From JALSRD01 sp964476595 (lineage in GTDB: Bacteria; Desulfobacterota; Desulfobacteria; Desulfobacterales; JALSRD01): DNA of 64,000 nucleotides. Every line of letters begins with the position of its first letter. Positions within the stretch are counted from its first letter, which is position 1. Made by a program: the position numbers and the translations under genes. The stretch is taken from positions 26,748 through 90,747 of the forward strand of contig CAYZCL010000006.1 in NCBI GenBank assembly GCA_964476595.1. Direction: 5' to 3'. A model generated the notes under the pieces. It searched no databases. It was given only the letters and a program-made list of their open reading frames with translations, and had not been told where the DNA came from. Positions 43,330-52,630 of this stretch are shown here, piece after piece.

Positions 43330-43382
43330 GCTACCCCCCCGGGCCCGCGACGCGCCGTGCAGGCGCATCACGGCCCTTTCTT

Positions 43383-43850
43383 CTAATCGTCGTCCTTGTG
43401 GTCGTGGTCTTCCCGGTCGCCGCCGTTGTCGTCTCCGTTGTCGCCGTCGGAGTGGCCGTCGTCGTCACCGGTATCGTTTTTCCAGCGGTGGCACTCGCCG
43501 CACATGACCGGGCCGTCCCTGCGCGCCAGGTGGCACCCCTGGCACCGCAGGTGAAAGGCGTTCATCAGCGAAGGCTGGCCGTCGGAGGCGCGCAGGTCGT
43601 GGCACTCCGAGCAGGACTGGTCCTCGGAGGACTCACCCTCCACCAGCTCACCGTCCTCGTAGAGGTGGTGGCACACGCTGCAGTCCTCGATCTCGGCATC
43701 GTCGTTGTGCGCGTCGTGGTTGAAGACGGCGGGGGGGCGTTGCGGCGACACGAAGTCCTCGTTGCTCACCGTCCGCATGTCCTCCTGGGCCCCCACCACC
43801 AGGGCCGCCGCCAGCATCAGCATCAGAAGTAAAAGGACTCGTTTCCACAT
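43383..43850 (-). CDS. tmcA: type II tetraheme cytochrome c3 (TmcA-like)
   Basis: This 155-residue periplasmic cytochrome has a signal peptide and four CXXCH motifs (C57, C80, C103, C117) plus four extra histidines H45, H48, H62 and H100 that fit the distal ligands of cytochrome c3. A run of about 30 Asp/Glu/His/Gly-rich residues forms the C-terminal tail. TmcA takes electrons from hydrogenase-linked cytochromes and feeds the Tmc complex. It starts 5 bases after tmcB. Confidence 0.9.
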   Translation of the reverse strand: MWKRVLLLLMLMLAAALVVGAQEDMRTVSNEDFVSPQRPPAVFNHDAHNDDAEIEDCSVCHHLYEDGELVEGESSEDQSCSECHDLRASDGQPSLMNAFHLRCQGCHLARRDGPVMCGECHRWKNDTGDDDGHSDGDNGDDNGGDREDHDHKDDD

Positions 43851-43855
43851 GGGTT

Positions 43856-45202
43856 TCAGGCTCCTTCCGAAACACCGGGTTTGTCCATCACCTCGTAAAT
43901 GATGTCACCGAAAAACTTGGTCGCCAACCCGATCTCGTAGTGGTGAATGACGTCCTCCAGGCCGCTGTGGCAGTTGTGGCAGGGCGTAATCACCACCTCG
44001 GCCCCGCGGGCCTTGGCGTCGAAGAGCTGGTCGGCCTTGACGCGGTTGCCCTGCACCCGCTGCAGTTTGTAGGGCGGGCCGCAGTTGACCACGCCGCCGC
44101 CGGCCGCGCAGCAGTAGTTGTGCTCCCGGTTGGGGTACATCTCCACCACCGTCTCGCAGGTGGCCCGGGCGATGAAACGGGCCTTGTCGTGCAAGCCCAT
44201 GCCCCGCGAGACGTTACAGGGATCGTGCAGCGTGACCGGCGGCTGAAATTTGCGGCTGATGGTGATGCGGCCCTCCCTGATAAGCTCGTAGAAAAACTCG
44301 ATGGCATGCACGATGGGCAACGGCGGCATCTCCCAGCCCAGCCAGCGGTTGCCCACGTCGTAAACCGACCGGAAGGCGTGACCGCACTCGCCCATGACGA
44401 TCTTCTTGACCTTGAGGCGCGCGGCGGTCTCGAAGTGGGCGCGCTTGAGGCGGCCCATGAGTTCGTTGTCGCCGGTGAACATGGCCATGTCGCTGTTGTC
44501 CCACCCCGGCGTGGCCGGCATGGTCCAGTCGATGCCGGCGGCGTCCATGATCACGGCCGCCTGGTAGATCAGCTGGGCCTGGAACTTGGGCTCCGGGCCG
44601 ATGACCGAATACATCACCTCGGCGCCCTCTTTTTCGATGGGGATGCGCAGCGTGGGGACCTCCGTCTGGGCCTCTTCCTCCTGCCACTGCAGGGTGTCCA
44701 CCCACTCGTCCTCCTTGACCCACATCTGGTTGAGGGTGGCCGCGTGGCTGTGGGCCGTGTCCTGGATGTAGAGCGGCGTCATCCCCAGCAGGTGAACCAT
44801 GCGCCGCACCACCGTCATGAGGTAGGCCACATCGATACCGAAGGGGCAGTACATGGCGCAGCGTTTGCACAGGTTGCACTCGGTGTGGGCGATGAGCGTC
44901 GCCCGTTTCATGAAATCCGCGTCCACGCGCCCCCGCCGGCGCATCATCTCCCACAGGGTCTGCTTGACCTTGGCCGCCGGGGCGAAACGTGGTTTCTTGT
45001 GGGAAAGGTAGAAATGGCAGGCGTCGGCGCAAAGGCCGCAGTGCACGCAGGTGTCCACGTACGTCTTCAGGCGCGCGCCGGACTCCTGCCGGACGACCCG
45101 GTTGAACACGGTTTCGATGCGCTCGGGGGTCAGGCGGGCGGCGCCTTTTTCCACCCCCTCGTCGATGACGGTCTGGTCCGTTTTCGGGGCTGCTTCTGTC
45201 AT
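43856..45202 (-). CDS. tmcB: Tmc complex iron-sulfur CCG-domain subunit
   Basis: This 448-residue cytoplasmic protein resembles heterodisulfide reductase subunit D: two [4Fe-4S] motifs (C52-VHCGLCADAC62 and CNLCKRCAMYC) followed by two cysteine-rich CCG-type regions (NYCCAAGGG; TPCHNCHSG). In the Tmc complex it is the cytoplasmic electron outlet. It is 5 bases from tmcA and 47 bases after tmcC. Confidence 0.92.
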   Translation of the reverse strand: MTEAAPKTDQTVIDEGVEKGAARLTPERIETVFNRVVRQESGARLKTYVDTCVHCGLCADACHFYLSHKKPRFAPAAKVKQTLWEMMRRRGRVDADFMKRATLIAHTECNLCKRCAMYCPFGIDVAYLMTVVRRMVHLLGMTPLYIQDTAHSHAATLNQMWVKEDEWVDTLQWQEEEAQTEVPTLRIPIEKEGAEVMYSVIGPEPKFQAQLIYQAAVIMDAAGIDWTMPATPGWDNSDMAMFTGDNELMGRLKRAHFETAARLKVKKIVMGECGHAFRSVYDVGNRWLGWEMPPLPIVHAIEFFYELIREGRITISRKFQPPVTLHDPCNVSRGMGLHDKARFIARATCETVVEMYPNREHNYCCAAGGGVVNCGPPYKLQRVQGNRVKADQLFDAKARGAEVVITPCHNCHSGLEDVIHHYEIGLATKFFGDIIYEVMDKPGVSEGA

Positions 45203-45249
45203 TTGCGATGCTCCCTGTGGCCGGGGCGGCGGTCGTCCAAACGGCCGCG

Positions 45250-45909
45250 TTACCAGTCCCTGGCGTGTCTGATCTTGCCGAACTCCGAGCCGGTGTAAGC
45301 CCGCACGAACGGTGCGAAGAGCATGTGGCTCAGCCGCGTGAAGGGGATGGCCATGAGCATGACTTCACCGGAAACCACGTGCAGGATGAAGAAGAAGCGG
45401 TAGGCGAACCACTGGTGGTAGGCCAGGAAACCGCTCGCGAAGGGCAGCGCCACCACGGCCAGCAGCAAGTAGTCCGAAGCCGTGGTCAGGAAACGCACCT
45501 CGGGCCGCACCAGGCGCCGCAAGAGGAAAAAGACGCACCCGGCCACCACCACCAGGGCCATGACGTCGGCCACGGCGTCCGGCAGGGTCCACCAGCGCAC
45601 GTTCCAGGCTTCTTCCCACAGGACCACGTGGGACAGGAGAAACACGGGGGTGAAAATCAGGCAGAAGTGAAAGGCGAATGCGACCACGGTCATCACGGGG
45701 TGGCGGCGCATGTTGACGGTGGCAAAGGGCGTCATCCAGCGCAGGATGGATCGCAGGCTGTACTTGACGCTCATGTAGCTGAAGATGAACCTTTCCTTGC
45801 GGCTGACCAGCATCAGCATGCTGACGATGCGGTAAAGGCTGCCGCCGATGAACACGACGAAGGCCAGCCAGACCAGTGGCCCGGTGACAAAGGTGTAAAT
45901 CCCGTGCAT
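45250..45909 (-). CDS. tmcC: Tmc complex cytochrome b subunit
   Basis: This 219-residue integral membrane protein (MHGIYTFVTGPL start, AGGAG site) has about five hydrophobic segments with histidines suitable for heme b (AFAFHFCLIF; LSHVV; FFILHVVSGEV). It belongs to the NarI/DsrM-like family and links periplasmic TmcA to cytoplasmic TmcB through the membrane, probably via menaquinone. A longer frame upstream is antisense-free noise inside tmcD. Confidence 0.9.
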   Translation of the reverse strand: MHGIYTFVTGPLVWLAFVVFIGGSLYRIVSMLMLVSRKERFIFSYMSVKYSLRSILRWMTPFATVNMRRHPVMTVVAFAFHFCLIFTPVFLLSHVVLWEEAWNVRWWTLPDAVADVMALVVVAGCVFFLLRRLVRPEVRFLTTASDYLLLAVVALPFASGFLAYHQWFAYRFFFILHVVSGEVMLMAIPFTRLSHMLFAPFVRAYTGSEFGKIRHARDW

Positions 45910-45917
45910 TTTTTCTC

Positions 45918-47177
45918 CTAGCCCGTCAGTTCGGTTACCGGAACAACACGCCGATGGTATTTTCCCTCCTTGATCATCTTTATCAGCAGTTTGCCGCCGT
46001 CGGGGCTGAAGACCGGGTCGAAAAGTGCCTCGGCGGATTCCCTCCACAGGCGGCCGTTCACGGCCAAGGTGTAGATCCCGTCCCTTTCCACCTTGACGGC
46101 CACATGCGCTCCGTCGGGGCTGAAGACCGGCCGCCAGGCCATGTCGAAGGCCTCCGGCCAGAGGGTGCCGTCCACCGCCACCCGCCATTTGTCGCCTTCC
46201 TTGCCCAGGGCGGCCACGCGCGCGCCGTCGCTGCTGAGCGCCAGGTCCGTCACCATGGCGCCGAAGGTCACCGTCCAGGGCCGGCCGTCCACGGCCACGG
46301 TCCACCGGCCGAAGGAGGGGGCCACGATGGCCGCCAGCGTGTCGCCCCCTGAACTGAAAGTCTGGTGCCAGAGCTGGAGGAAATCCCGGTCCCACAGGGG
46401 CGCACCGTCCTGGAAAAGCGCCCAGCGGCCGTCGCGGCGCACCGGCGCCGTCACCGCACCGTCGACGGGGTTGAACACCGGCTCCCAAACGGCGGGAAAG
46501 GTCTCGTCCCAGCACGCGCCGTCCACGGCGATGGTGTATTCGTAGAGGTTGAGGCGCACCTCGGCGGCCAGGCGTTCTTCAGGTCCGTGGGCAATGTGCC
46601 AGACATTGGCGAAGCGGCGCTCCCAAGGCCGCCCATCGGCGGCCACGGTGTAGGTCCCCTCCTGGAAACGGTGGATTTCCCCCTCGGACACGGCCTCCAC
46701 CTGTACGGCGGCGGCCGTGCGGCGGCCGTCGGGACTGAGGGAGGCGTTGGAAAGGTTGGCGTAAAGGCGGGGCCAACACGCACCGTCCACGGCCATACCG
46801 TACTGCATGTCCTGCTGGACGGACACCGCAATGTGCCGGCCGTCATGACTAAAGCGCGTGTTCCAGACGTAGCCGTAACGGGTTTCCCAGAGCGCAGCGT
46901 CCACGGCCACAGTCCACTCGCCCGTGACGGAAACCAGAGCGGTCAGGCGCCCGTCGGGCGAAAACCGCAGGTACCAGGCCTTATCGAAGACGCCCTCCCA
47001 CGGCTCTCCGTTGACGCACACCCTGAATTCGGCTTCATCCTGGTTGACGATGGCGGCGATCTTCTCGCCGTCGGGACTGACTTGGAACTCCTCCACCCAT
47101 TTGAAATGTTCACTCCACGGTGCTACGGCGATGACTCTTTGCCCGGTCTCCCAGTCCCAGTTCTCGGCATCGACCAT
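45918..47177 (-). CDS. tmcD: Tmc complex beta-propeller subunit
   Basis: This 419-residue soluble protein is built of about eight tandem repeats of roughly 45-50 residues, each with W...FSPDG...AxxVxxD and VAVDGxPWxxxF. This is a WD40/TolB-like propeller. It has no signal peptide. Its position as first gene of the tmc series matches TmcD, whose role in Desulfovibrio is not known in detail. ATG at 47177 has a GGAGGG site. Confidence 0.85.
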   Translation of the reverse strand: MVDAENWDWETGQRVIAVAPWSEHFKWVEEFQVSPDGEKIAAIVNQDEAEFRVCVNGEPWEGVFDKAWYLRFSPDGRLTALVSVTGEWTVAVDAALWETRYGYVWNTRFSHDGRHIAVSVQQDMQYGMAVDGACWPRLYANLSNASLSPDGRRTAAAVQVEAVSEGEIHRFQEGTYTVAADGRPWERRFANVWHIAHGPEERLAAEVRLNLYEYTIAVDGACWDETFPAVWEPVFNPVDGAVTAPVRRDGRWALFQDGAPLWDRDFLQLWHQTFSSGGDTLAAIVAPSFGRWTVAVDGRPWTVTFGAMVTDLALSSDGARVAALGKEGDKWRVAVDGTLWPEAFDMAWRPVFSPDGAHVAVKVERDGIYTLAVNGRLWRESAEALFDPVFSPDGGKLLIKMIKEGKYHRRVVPVTELTG

Positions 47178-47230
47178 GCATTTTCCCTCCCCGTTGTACC
47201 ACAGCCGTTAACCCCCCTTGTGTTTACTGT

Positions 47231-47259
47231 ATACTACCGAAGTTGGATGAAAATTGCAA
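47231..47259 (-). promoter_or_regulatory. candidate tmc operon promoter
   Basis: On the minus strand TTGCAA (47254-47259) and TAGTAT (47231-47236) are 17 bases apart, about 55 bases before tmcD. Each matches four of six consensus bases. Confidence 0.4.
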
Positions 47260-47274
47260 ATAACGCAAACGGCA

Positions 47275-47280
47275 TATAAT
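47275..47280 (+). promoter_or_regulatory. perfect -10 box upstream of the exported protein gene
   Basis: TATAAT lies on the plus strand; the nearest -35-like sequence is TTGCAA with a short 15-base spacer. It would give a leader of about 205 bases to 47493. Confidence 0.35.
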
Positions 47281-47492
47281 GTCGCGCCGGTTCCGGCGGT
47301 GGGGCGGGAGACGACCGCAACCGGGCTCATCGCAAGCCACAATCCGCCTCGGGGGAAACCCGCGCACGCAGCCCGACGCACCGGAGCGGGCGGGGATCGC
47401 AAACGAAAACCCTTGAACCCCATCACGATTCGTGGTATCTGGGCGAATCGTATGGCTTCACTCGCGGCAACCGCAGGAAAGGAGCGTGACCG

Positions 47493-47990
47493 ATGGCCGA
47501 AAACACCAATAAAAGCTCCGCACTGGCCGTCACTTTGGTGCTGGCCGTTTTCATGCAGGTGGTGTTCGCTTTTGCCGACGCCAAGGACACCCCCCAGAAG
47601 GCCGCCGTGGAATTCAGCAAAGCCTACTTCATGGTGGACCCCGCCATGTCCCGGCGCGTGTGCGACCAGCTGCTGAACAGCGACGGCGTCAACCTGGTCA
47701 GCCGCATCATCGAACAGAAGGCCCGCGAGGCCCGCGAAATGGGCTTTTCGCCGGACTTCATGAAGTGCGCTCTCTTCAACATCGAAACCGAAGTGCTCAA
47801 CCGCGGCGAAGACACCGCCACGGTGCGCTTGACCGCCGTGCGCAAGCGCAATCTCAACCCCATTTTCACCTTCATCGGCCGCCTGTTCAACCTGGGCACC
47901 ACCTACCCGGTGGACCAGGTGCTGGAACTGGTTAAAGAAAAGGGCCGCTGGAAAGTCTGCGGCCTGGAATCGGCGGGCAGTTTGAGCTGA
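47493..47990 (+). CDS. small exported protein of unknown function
   Basis: This 165-residue protein has an N-terminal hydrophobic signal (ALAVTLVLAVFMQVVFAFA) and an AAAGGAG site. The mature part is an alpha+beta sequence with KAAVEFSKAYFMVDPAMS and a C-terminal LELVKEKGRWKVCGLE, reminiscent of small NTF2-like periplasmic proteins, though I cannot name the family. It diverges from tmcD and may be functionally linked. Confidence 0.7.
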   Translation: MAENTNKSSALAVTLVLAVFMQVVFAFADAKDTPQKAAVEFSKAYFMVDPAMSRRVCDQLLNSDGVNLVSRIIEQKAREAREMGFSPDFMKCALFNIETEVLNRGEDTATVRLTAVRKRNLNPIFTFIGRLFNLGTTYPVDQVLELVKEKGRWKVCGLESAGSLS

Positions 47991-48163
47991 TCCCTTACCA
48001 GGCGGTGCACATCACGGGTGACTTGCCATCGGCCTCGCGCGAATTCCGGCCCGGGCCTGCACCATCAGGCACAAACCCCACGCTGCACGCGACCTTTCTA
48101 TCCCATGATCCCCCTCTCCCCTACGGCCGCTGACCGCCGGCCGCAGCGACGGGAAGACGCGTC

Positions 48164-48946
48164 GTGAGGCCCGCCGCGGCCGCCAAAAGTGTGCTGCCCG
48201 TCGTCCTGCTGGTCCTGCTGGCATATGTGCCCGCCGCCCTCGGAGGCGCGCCACGCCCTTTCTATCCCGGTGAAACCCTGGTGTTCGATTTCTACTGGTC
48301 CGTCATCCCCACCGGCAGGGGCCGCCTGCAAGTGCTGCCCCTCGAGACGCTGGACGGCGTGCGGGCCTACCACTTTCGCATGACCACGCGTACCAACGCC
48401 TTCGCCGACCTGTTCTACAAGGTACGCGACCGTTTCGACACCTGGACCGACGTGCCCGTGAGCCGCACGCTGCACTACCGCAAGAAGCAGCGCGAGGGCT
48501 CCACCCGCAGGGACATCGAGGTCTTCTTCGACTGGCGCCGCATGCAAACCTTCTACTTCAAATCCGACCGACCGCGTCGCCGGGCCGTGCTGCGGCCCGG
48601 CACCCTGGATCCCGTGGCGGCCTTTTTCTGGGTCCGTCAGTACTCCCTGGAAGCCGGCCGCACCGTCACCCGCCCCATCACGGACGGCAAGAAGGTTTTC
48701 ATCGGGCGGGTGCGGGTGGTCAGGCGCGAGAAGATCCGCGTCTCCGGCAAGATCTATGACACTTTCCTGCTGGTGCCCGAACTGACCCACGCCGGCGGCG
48801 TGTTCGAGAAGAGCCCCGGCGCCCGGATCCGCATCTGGGTGACCGCCGACCACCGGCGCCTGCCCGTGATGATCAAGAGCAAGGTTATCGTCGGCAGCTT
48901 CCGGGCCGAACTGGTGGAGTCCGAAAGCGTGATTCCCGGGCGCTGA
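48164..48946 (+). CDS. DUF3108 exported protein
   Basis: This 260-residue protein with a GTG start has a signal peptide (SVLPVVLLVLLAYVPAALG) and the DUF3108 core: PGETLVFDFYWSVIPTGRG, then beta-strand-rich sequence to the end. The family is periplasmic or outer-membrane associated in Gram-negatives and of unknown function. It stands alone, 173 bases after the previous gene, and faces the GalT-family gene. Confidence 0.83.
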   Translation: MRPAAAAKSVLPVVLLVLLAYVPAALGGAPRPFYPGETLVFDFYWSVIPTGRGRLQVLPLETLDGVRAYHFRMTTRTNAFADLFYKVRDRFDTWTDVPVSRTLHYRKKQREGSTRRDIEVFFDWRRMQTFYFKSDRPRRRAVLRPGTLDPVAAFFWVRQYSLEAGRTVTRPITDGKKVFIGRVRVVRREKIRVSGKIYDTFLLVPELTHAGGVFEKSPGARIRIWVTADHRRLPVMIKSKVIVGSFRAELVESESVIPGR

Positions 48947-49039
48947 CCTGCGAATCCCGTGACGGGGCACCTTTCCATGGGGGATTTGTCCCGTGTCCGC
49001 GGTCGGCCGGGTGGATCTGAGATAGCCCGCGACGGGAAG

Positions 49040-50080
49040 TTACGCGAATGCGACCTTCAGCAGCGCGTTGATTTCCTCGGGGTAGGCCATGCACAGACTC
49101 TCGTTGAACAGGTTGCGCAGGGCGCCCACGTCGGGGGTGGCCAGGGCCTGGTTGAAGAAGGTGCGCGGCGAGAACACCAGGTGAAAACGGGTGTGGTCAT
49201 CGCCGCGTCGGCCGGTGAAAAAGTTCATGTTGAAGCTGTAGATCCCCATGCGGTCGTAGGCCGCCATGACCCGCCGCAGCCCCTCGGCGATGTCGGCCAG
49301 GTCCTGTGCGGTCAGGTCCAGGGTGCGGCAGGTGCCCGCCACCACGGCCACCACGTCACCGGCCACACCCATGGGAGCGTAGGCACTCATCCAGCGGGTG
49401 CGTCCCAGGCGGCCCAAGAAACGCCGTCCCCCGGCCTCCTCACGGTCCGCCAGGTCGTCCCAATAGTTACCGCCGGTGCGCCGCGCGTAGTCGGCCGAAG
49501 CCGCCAGCTCCTGGCGCATGAGGTTGGGTGCCGTGGAGGTGGCGAAAACCTGCAGGTGGGGGTGGATGATGGAACTACCCGACGGCGGCATGTAGTTCCA
49601 GTTGACCACGTGGTAGACCGACTCGGGGTGGCCGATCTCCTCCAAGCGCCGGAAAAAATCCAGGGCCAGGCCGAAGCCGGCCGCTATGCGCTCCACGGTG
49701 ATGGCGGTCATGGGCAGGTAGTGATCGGCGCCCAGTACGGCCACAGCGCTGATACTGTCGTAGGGCGCCAAGTTGGGGAACAGCACCATGTCGCCGGCTG
49801 TCAGGCGTCCTTCGGGCAGCAGGTCCCCCGGGAAACAGGGCGTCACCTGACGCACCTTCTGCGGGCAGAAAGGACAGTGCTCCGCAGTGCCCGCCACCAG
49901 CCGGTCGAAGTCCGGCCTGGCCCAGCTGAGCTTCATGAAGTGGCAAATACGGGCGCTGCGGCCGGTCAGCGGGTCGCGCCGAATCTCGCTGGCAATGGTG
50001 CGCGGCGCCATGTCTTTCAGGGGGTTCAACAGCCGGGTCTCCTTGCGGACCGACTCGAATGCGATGGTGTTCATGCTCAT
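49040..50080 (-). CDS. galactose-1-phosphate uridylyltransferase family protein
   Basis: This 346-residue nucleotidyltransferase has the active-site histidine triad HPHLQ (SSIIHPHLQVFAT) and CPFCP zinc-type cysteines (HCPFCPQK). The GalT family transfers UMP or AMP groups between sugar phosphates. The sequence is divergent from E. coli GalT, so the sugar substrate is uncertain (ADP-glucose or GlcNAc-phosphate types are possible). It precedes a K+ channel-like gene on the same strand. Confidence 0.82.
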   Translation of the reverse strand: MSMNTIAFESVRKETRLLNPLKDMAPRTIASEIRRDPLTGRSARICHFMKLSWARPDFDRLVAGTAEHCPFCPQKVRQVTPCFPGDLLPEGRLTAGDMVLFPNLAPYDSISAVAVLGADHYLPMTAITVERIAAGFGLALDFFRRLEEIGHPESVYHVVNWNYMPPSGSSIIHPHLQVFATSTAPNLMRQELAASADYARRTGGNYWDDLADREEAGGRRFLGRLGRTRWMSAYAPMGVAGDVVAVVAGTCRTLDLTAQDLADIAEGLRRVMAAYDRMGIYSFNMNFFTGRRGDDHTRFHLVFSPRTFFNQALATPDVGALRNLFNESLCMAYPEEINALLKVAFA

Positions 50081-50110
50081 GATCGACCTCTCTTCAATAC
50101 TTTCCCGGCT

Positions 50111-50953
50111 TCACAGCTTCGCGCCGCAGTACTTGCAGTATTCGGCGTCCACGTCGTGCCCTTCGGCGCTGCACTGGGGGCAGACCTCGGTGGAAACCGG
50201 TTTGGAGCCTTTGGAAAGCTGGGCGCCGACAATGCCGGTGGGCACCGCGATGATGCTGAAGCCCAGGATCATGATGATCGAGGCCAGCGTCTGGCCGAGG
50301 GCGGTGCGCGGCGAGATGTCACCGTAGCCCACCGTGGTCAGGGTGACGATGGCCCAGTAGATGCTGCGTGGAATGCTGGTGAAGCCGTTCTTCTCGCCTT
50401 CGATGAGGTAAATCATGGAACCGAAGATGACCACCAGGGTGATGACCGAGAAAAGGAACACGGCGATCTTGCGGGAGCTGGCGTGCAGGGCCTGCCTCAA
50501 CCGGCGGGCCTCTCCGAGGAATTGCACCAGCTTGAGCACGCGGAAAATACGCAGCACGCGCAGGATGCGGATGACCTGCAGATAACGGCTGCCGGGAAGA
50601 AAAATGTCGATGTAGCTGGGCAGAATGGCCAGCAGGTCCACCACGCCGAAGAAGCTGCCGGCGTACTTGAGGGGTTTGCCCACGCTGATCAGGCGCAGCA
50701 CGTACTCCACGGTGAACAGCAGCGTGAAGACCCACTCGCCCAGGTACAGCCAGCGGGCGTAACGGACGTGGATGGCCGAGACGCTGTCGAGCAGCACCAC
50801 GGCCACCGACAGCAGGATGCTGCCGATCAGCACCACGTCGAAGAGCTTGCCGGCGGGGGTCTCGGCCTCGAAGATGATCTCGTGCATGCGCCGGCGCCAA
50901 GCCGGCCACTCGCTGTGGGCGTGTTCGCCCGGCAGGGGAAAGCGCTTATCCAC
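50111..50953 (-). CDS. voltage-gated potassium channel family protein
   Basis: This 280-residue protein has six membrane segments with the arginine-rich S4 (RYLQVIRILRVLRIFRVLK) and the selectivity filter TVGYGD. The C-terminus ends in a zinc ribbon (CPQC...CKYC). I chose the GTG start at 50953 because GGAGG lies just before it; an ATG at 51022 would add 23 residues and abut murJ. Likely a Kv-type K+ channel of the inner membrane. Confidence 0.9.
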   Translation of the reverse strand: MDKRFPLPGEHAHSEWPAWRRRMHEIIFEAETPAGKLFDVVLIGSILLSVAVVLLDSVSAIHVRYARWLYLGEWVFTLLFTVEYVLRLISVGKPLKYAGSFFGVVDLLAILPSYIDIFLPGSRYLQVIRILRVLRIFRVLKLVQFLGEARRLRQALHASSRKIAVFLFSVITLVVIFGSMIYLIEGEKNGFTSIPRSIYWAIVTLTTVGYGDISPRTALGQTLASIIMILGFSIIAVPTGIVGAQLSKGSKPVSTEVCPQCSAEGHDVDAEYCKYCGAKL

Positions 50954-51024
50954 GGGGCCTCCATGACCTGCTGCCGTCAGTCCGGTTTTGTGTTTTGGCT
51001 CCCATTCTGCTACATCAACCACCC

Positions 51025-52611
51025 ATGCCTTCCGGATCTCTCTACAAGAAAGTCGGAGCCGCCTCGCTGATTATGATGGCGTCCATTTTCCTGAGCCGGG
51101 TCATCGGGCTCTTCAGGGAGATGACCATCGCCTACGTGGGGGGCACCAGCGCCGGCGTGGACGCCTACCAGGTGGCCTTCGTGATCCCCGAGATTCTCAA
51201 TCATATCGCAGCCTCGGGGTTCCTGTCCATCACCTTTATTCCCATTTTCTCGCGTTACCTGGCCCGCGACCGGGAAGCGGAGGGCTGGCGCATCTTCTGC
51301 ATCATCCTCAACACCTTCGGCGCTCTGCTGGCGCTGCTGATCGCAGCGGCCTTCGTGCTGGCCCCCGACCTGGTGGCCGTGGTGGCCCCCGGCCTCGAGG
51401 ACCCGGCCACCGTACACACCGCCGTGCGCATGACGCGTATCATCCTGCCGGCCCAGTTCTTCTTCTTCGCCGGCGGGCTGTTCATGGCCGTACAGTTCGC
51501 CAAGGAGCGCTTCTTCATTCCGGCCCTGGCCCCGCTGATCTACAACCTGGGCATCATCTCGGGCGGCCTCCTGCTGGGCCCCTGGCTGGGCATGGAAGGA
51601 TTCTCCTGGGGCGTGCTGGGCGGCGCCCTGGCAGGCAACTTTGCCCTGCAGCTGTGGGGCGCGCGCCGCAGCGGCATGCGCTACCGCCCCCTGCTGAACC
51701 TGCGCCACCCCGACCTGGCCCGCTACGTGCTGCTGACCCTGCCGCTGATGGTCGGCCTGGGAATGACCTTCTCGTCGGAGTTCTTCATCAAGTTTTTCGG
51801 CTCCTACCTGCCGCGCGGCAGCATCGCCGGGCTCAACTACGGGCTGCGCGTCATGCTGATCCTGGTGGGTCTCTTCGGCCAGAGCGTGGGCACGGCCTCC
51901 TATCCCTTCATGGCGCGCCTGGCGGCCGAAGACCGCCTGGACGAGATGAACCGGCTGCTCAACACGAGCCTGCGCTACCTGCTGGTGGTGATTCCCTTCT
52001 CGGTGCTGCTGATGGTGCTGCGCCACGAGGTCATCCTGATCCTCTTCCAGCGCGGCCGTTTCGACGCCGCGGCCACGGCCCTGACCGCCCGCCTGCTGGT
52101 CTTCCTGCTCATCGGGACTTTCGCCTTCTCGGCCGCCATCTTCGTTAACCGGGGCTACTACGCCGTGCAGAACACGCTCTTTCCGGCCGTCTTCGGCACC
52201 CTGGCGGTGCTGGTCAGCATCCCCTTCTACCTGCTGGCCATGCACCGTATGGGAGCCGCCGGCGTGGCCCTGGCCATCTCGCTGTCGTCCATCTTCCAGG
52301 TGACCCTGCTCTACGTGCTCTGGAACCGGCGCAGCGCCAACCGCGGCAGCCGGGAAGTGTACTTCTTCTTCGCCCGGGTGGTGACCGCCTCGGCGCTCAT
52401 CGGTCTGTTGCTGGAGGCCTTCCACCGCTCGGCCCTGACCGGGCTGGACCGCAGTACCTTCTCCGGCTGTCTGATCAGCGCGCTGCTGACCGCGGCGGTC
52501 TTCGCCGGCCTGCTGATGGGCGCCGCCCGCCTTTTCGGCATTCATGAAATCCAGGAGATCATGGGGCGCATGGCCCGCCGGCTGGCGGGCCGCAAGGCCC
52601 CGGCTTCCTGA
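51025..52611 (+). CDS. murJ: lipid II flippase (MviN/MurJ)
   Basis: This 528-residue membrane protein has 13-14 hydrophobic segments and the MurJ N-terminus KKVGAASLIMMASIFLSRVIGLFREM, plus AYQVAFVIPEIL and GLNYGLRVM. It flips lipid II for peptidoglycan synthesis. The MPSGSLYKK start is preferred over an ATG 30 bases upstream. It diverges from the K+ channel gene and converges on the Dabb gene. Confidence 0.95.
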   Translation: MPSGSLYKKVGAASLIMMASIFLSRVIGLFREMTIAYVGGTSAGVDAYQVAFVIPEILNHIAASGFLSITFIPIFSRYLARDREAEGWRIFCIILNTFGALLALLIAAAFVLAPDLVAVVAPGLEDPATVHTAVRMTRIILPAQFFFFAGGLFMAVQFAKERFFIPALAPLIYNLGIISGGLLLGPWLGMEGFSWGVLGGALAGNFALQLWGARRSGMRYRPLLNLRHPDLARYVLLTLPLMVGLGMTFSSEFFIKFFGSYLPRGSIAGLNYGLRVMLILVGLFGQSVGTASYPFMARLAAEDRLDEMNRLLNTSLRYLLVVIPFSVLLMVLRHEVILILFQRGRFDAAATALTARLLVFLLIGTFAFSAAIFVNRGYYAVQNTLFPAVFGTLAVLVSIPFYLLAMHRMGAAGVALAISLSSIFQVTLLYVLWNRRSANRGSREVYFFFARVVTASALIGLLLEAFHRSALTGLDRSTFSGCLISALLTAAVFAGLLMGAARLFGIHEIQEIMGRMARRLAGRKAPAS

Positions 52612-52630
52612 CCGCCGGCGGGCTCCCGGC

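Larger units (their letters stand above)
47178..47492. other. divergent region between tmcD and an exported protein
   Basis: There are 315 bases with no gene. An AT-rich core (47215-47285) holds two back-to-back promoter-like sequences that share the palindrome TTGCAA (47254-47259). The remainder before 47493 is GC-rich and shows nothing recognisable. Confidence 0.55.

Noticed and set aside
45918..47177. Repeat structure of tmcD as a DNA repeat or CRISPR-like array
   Set aside because: The repetition is at the protein level (propeller blades) with diverged DNA; spacers and exact repeats are absent.
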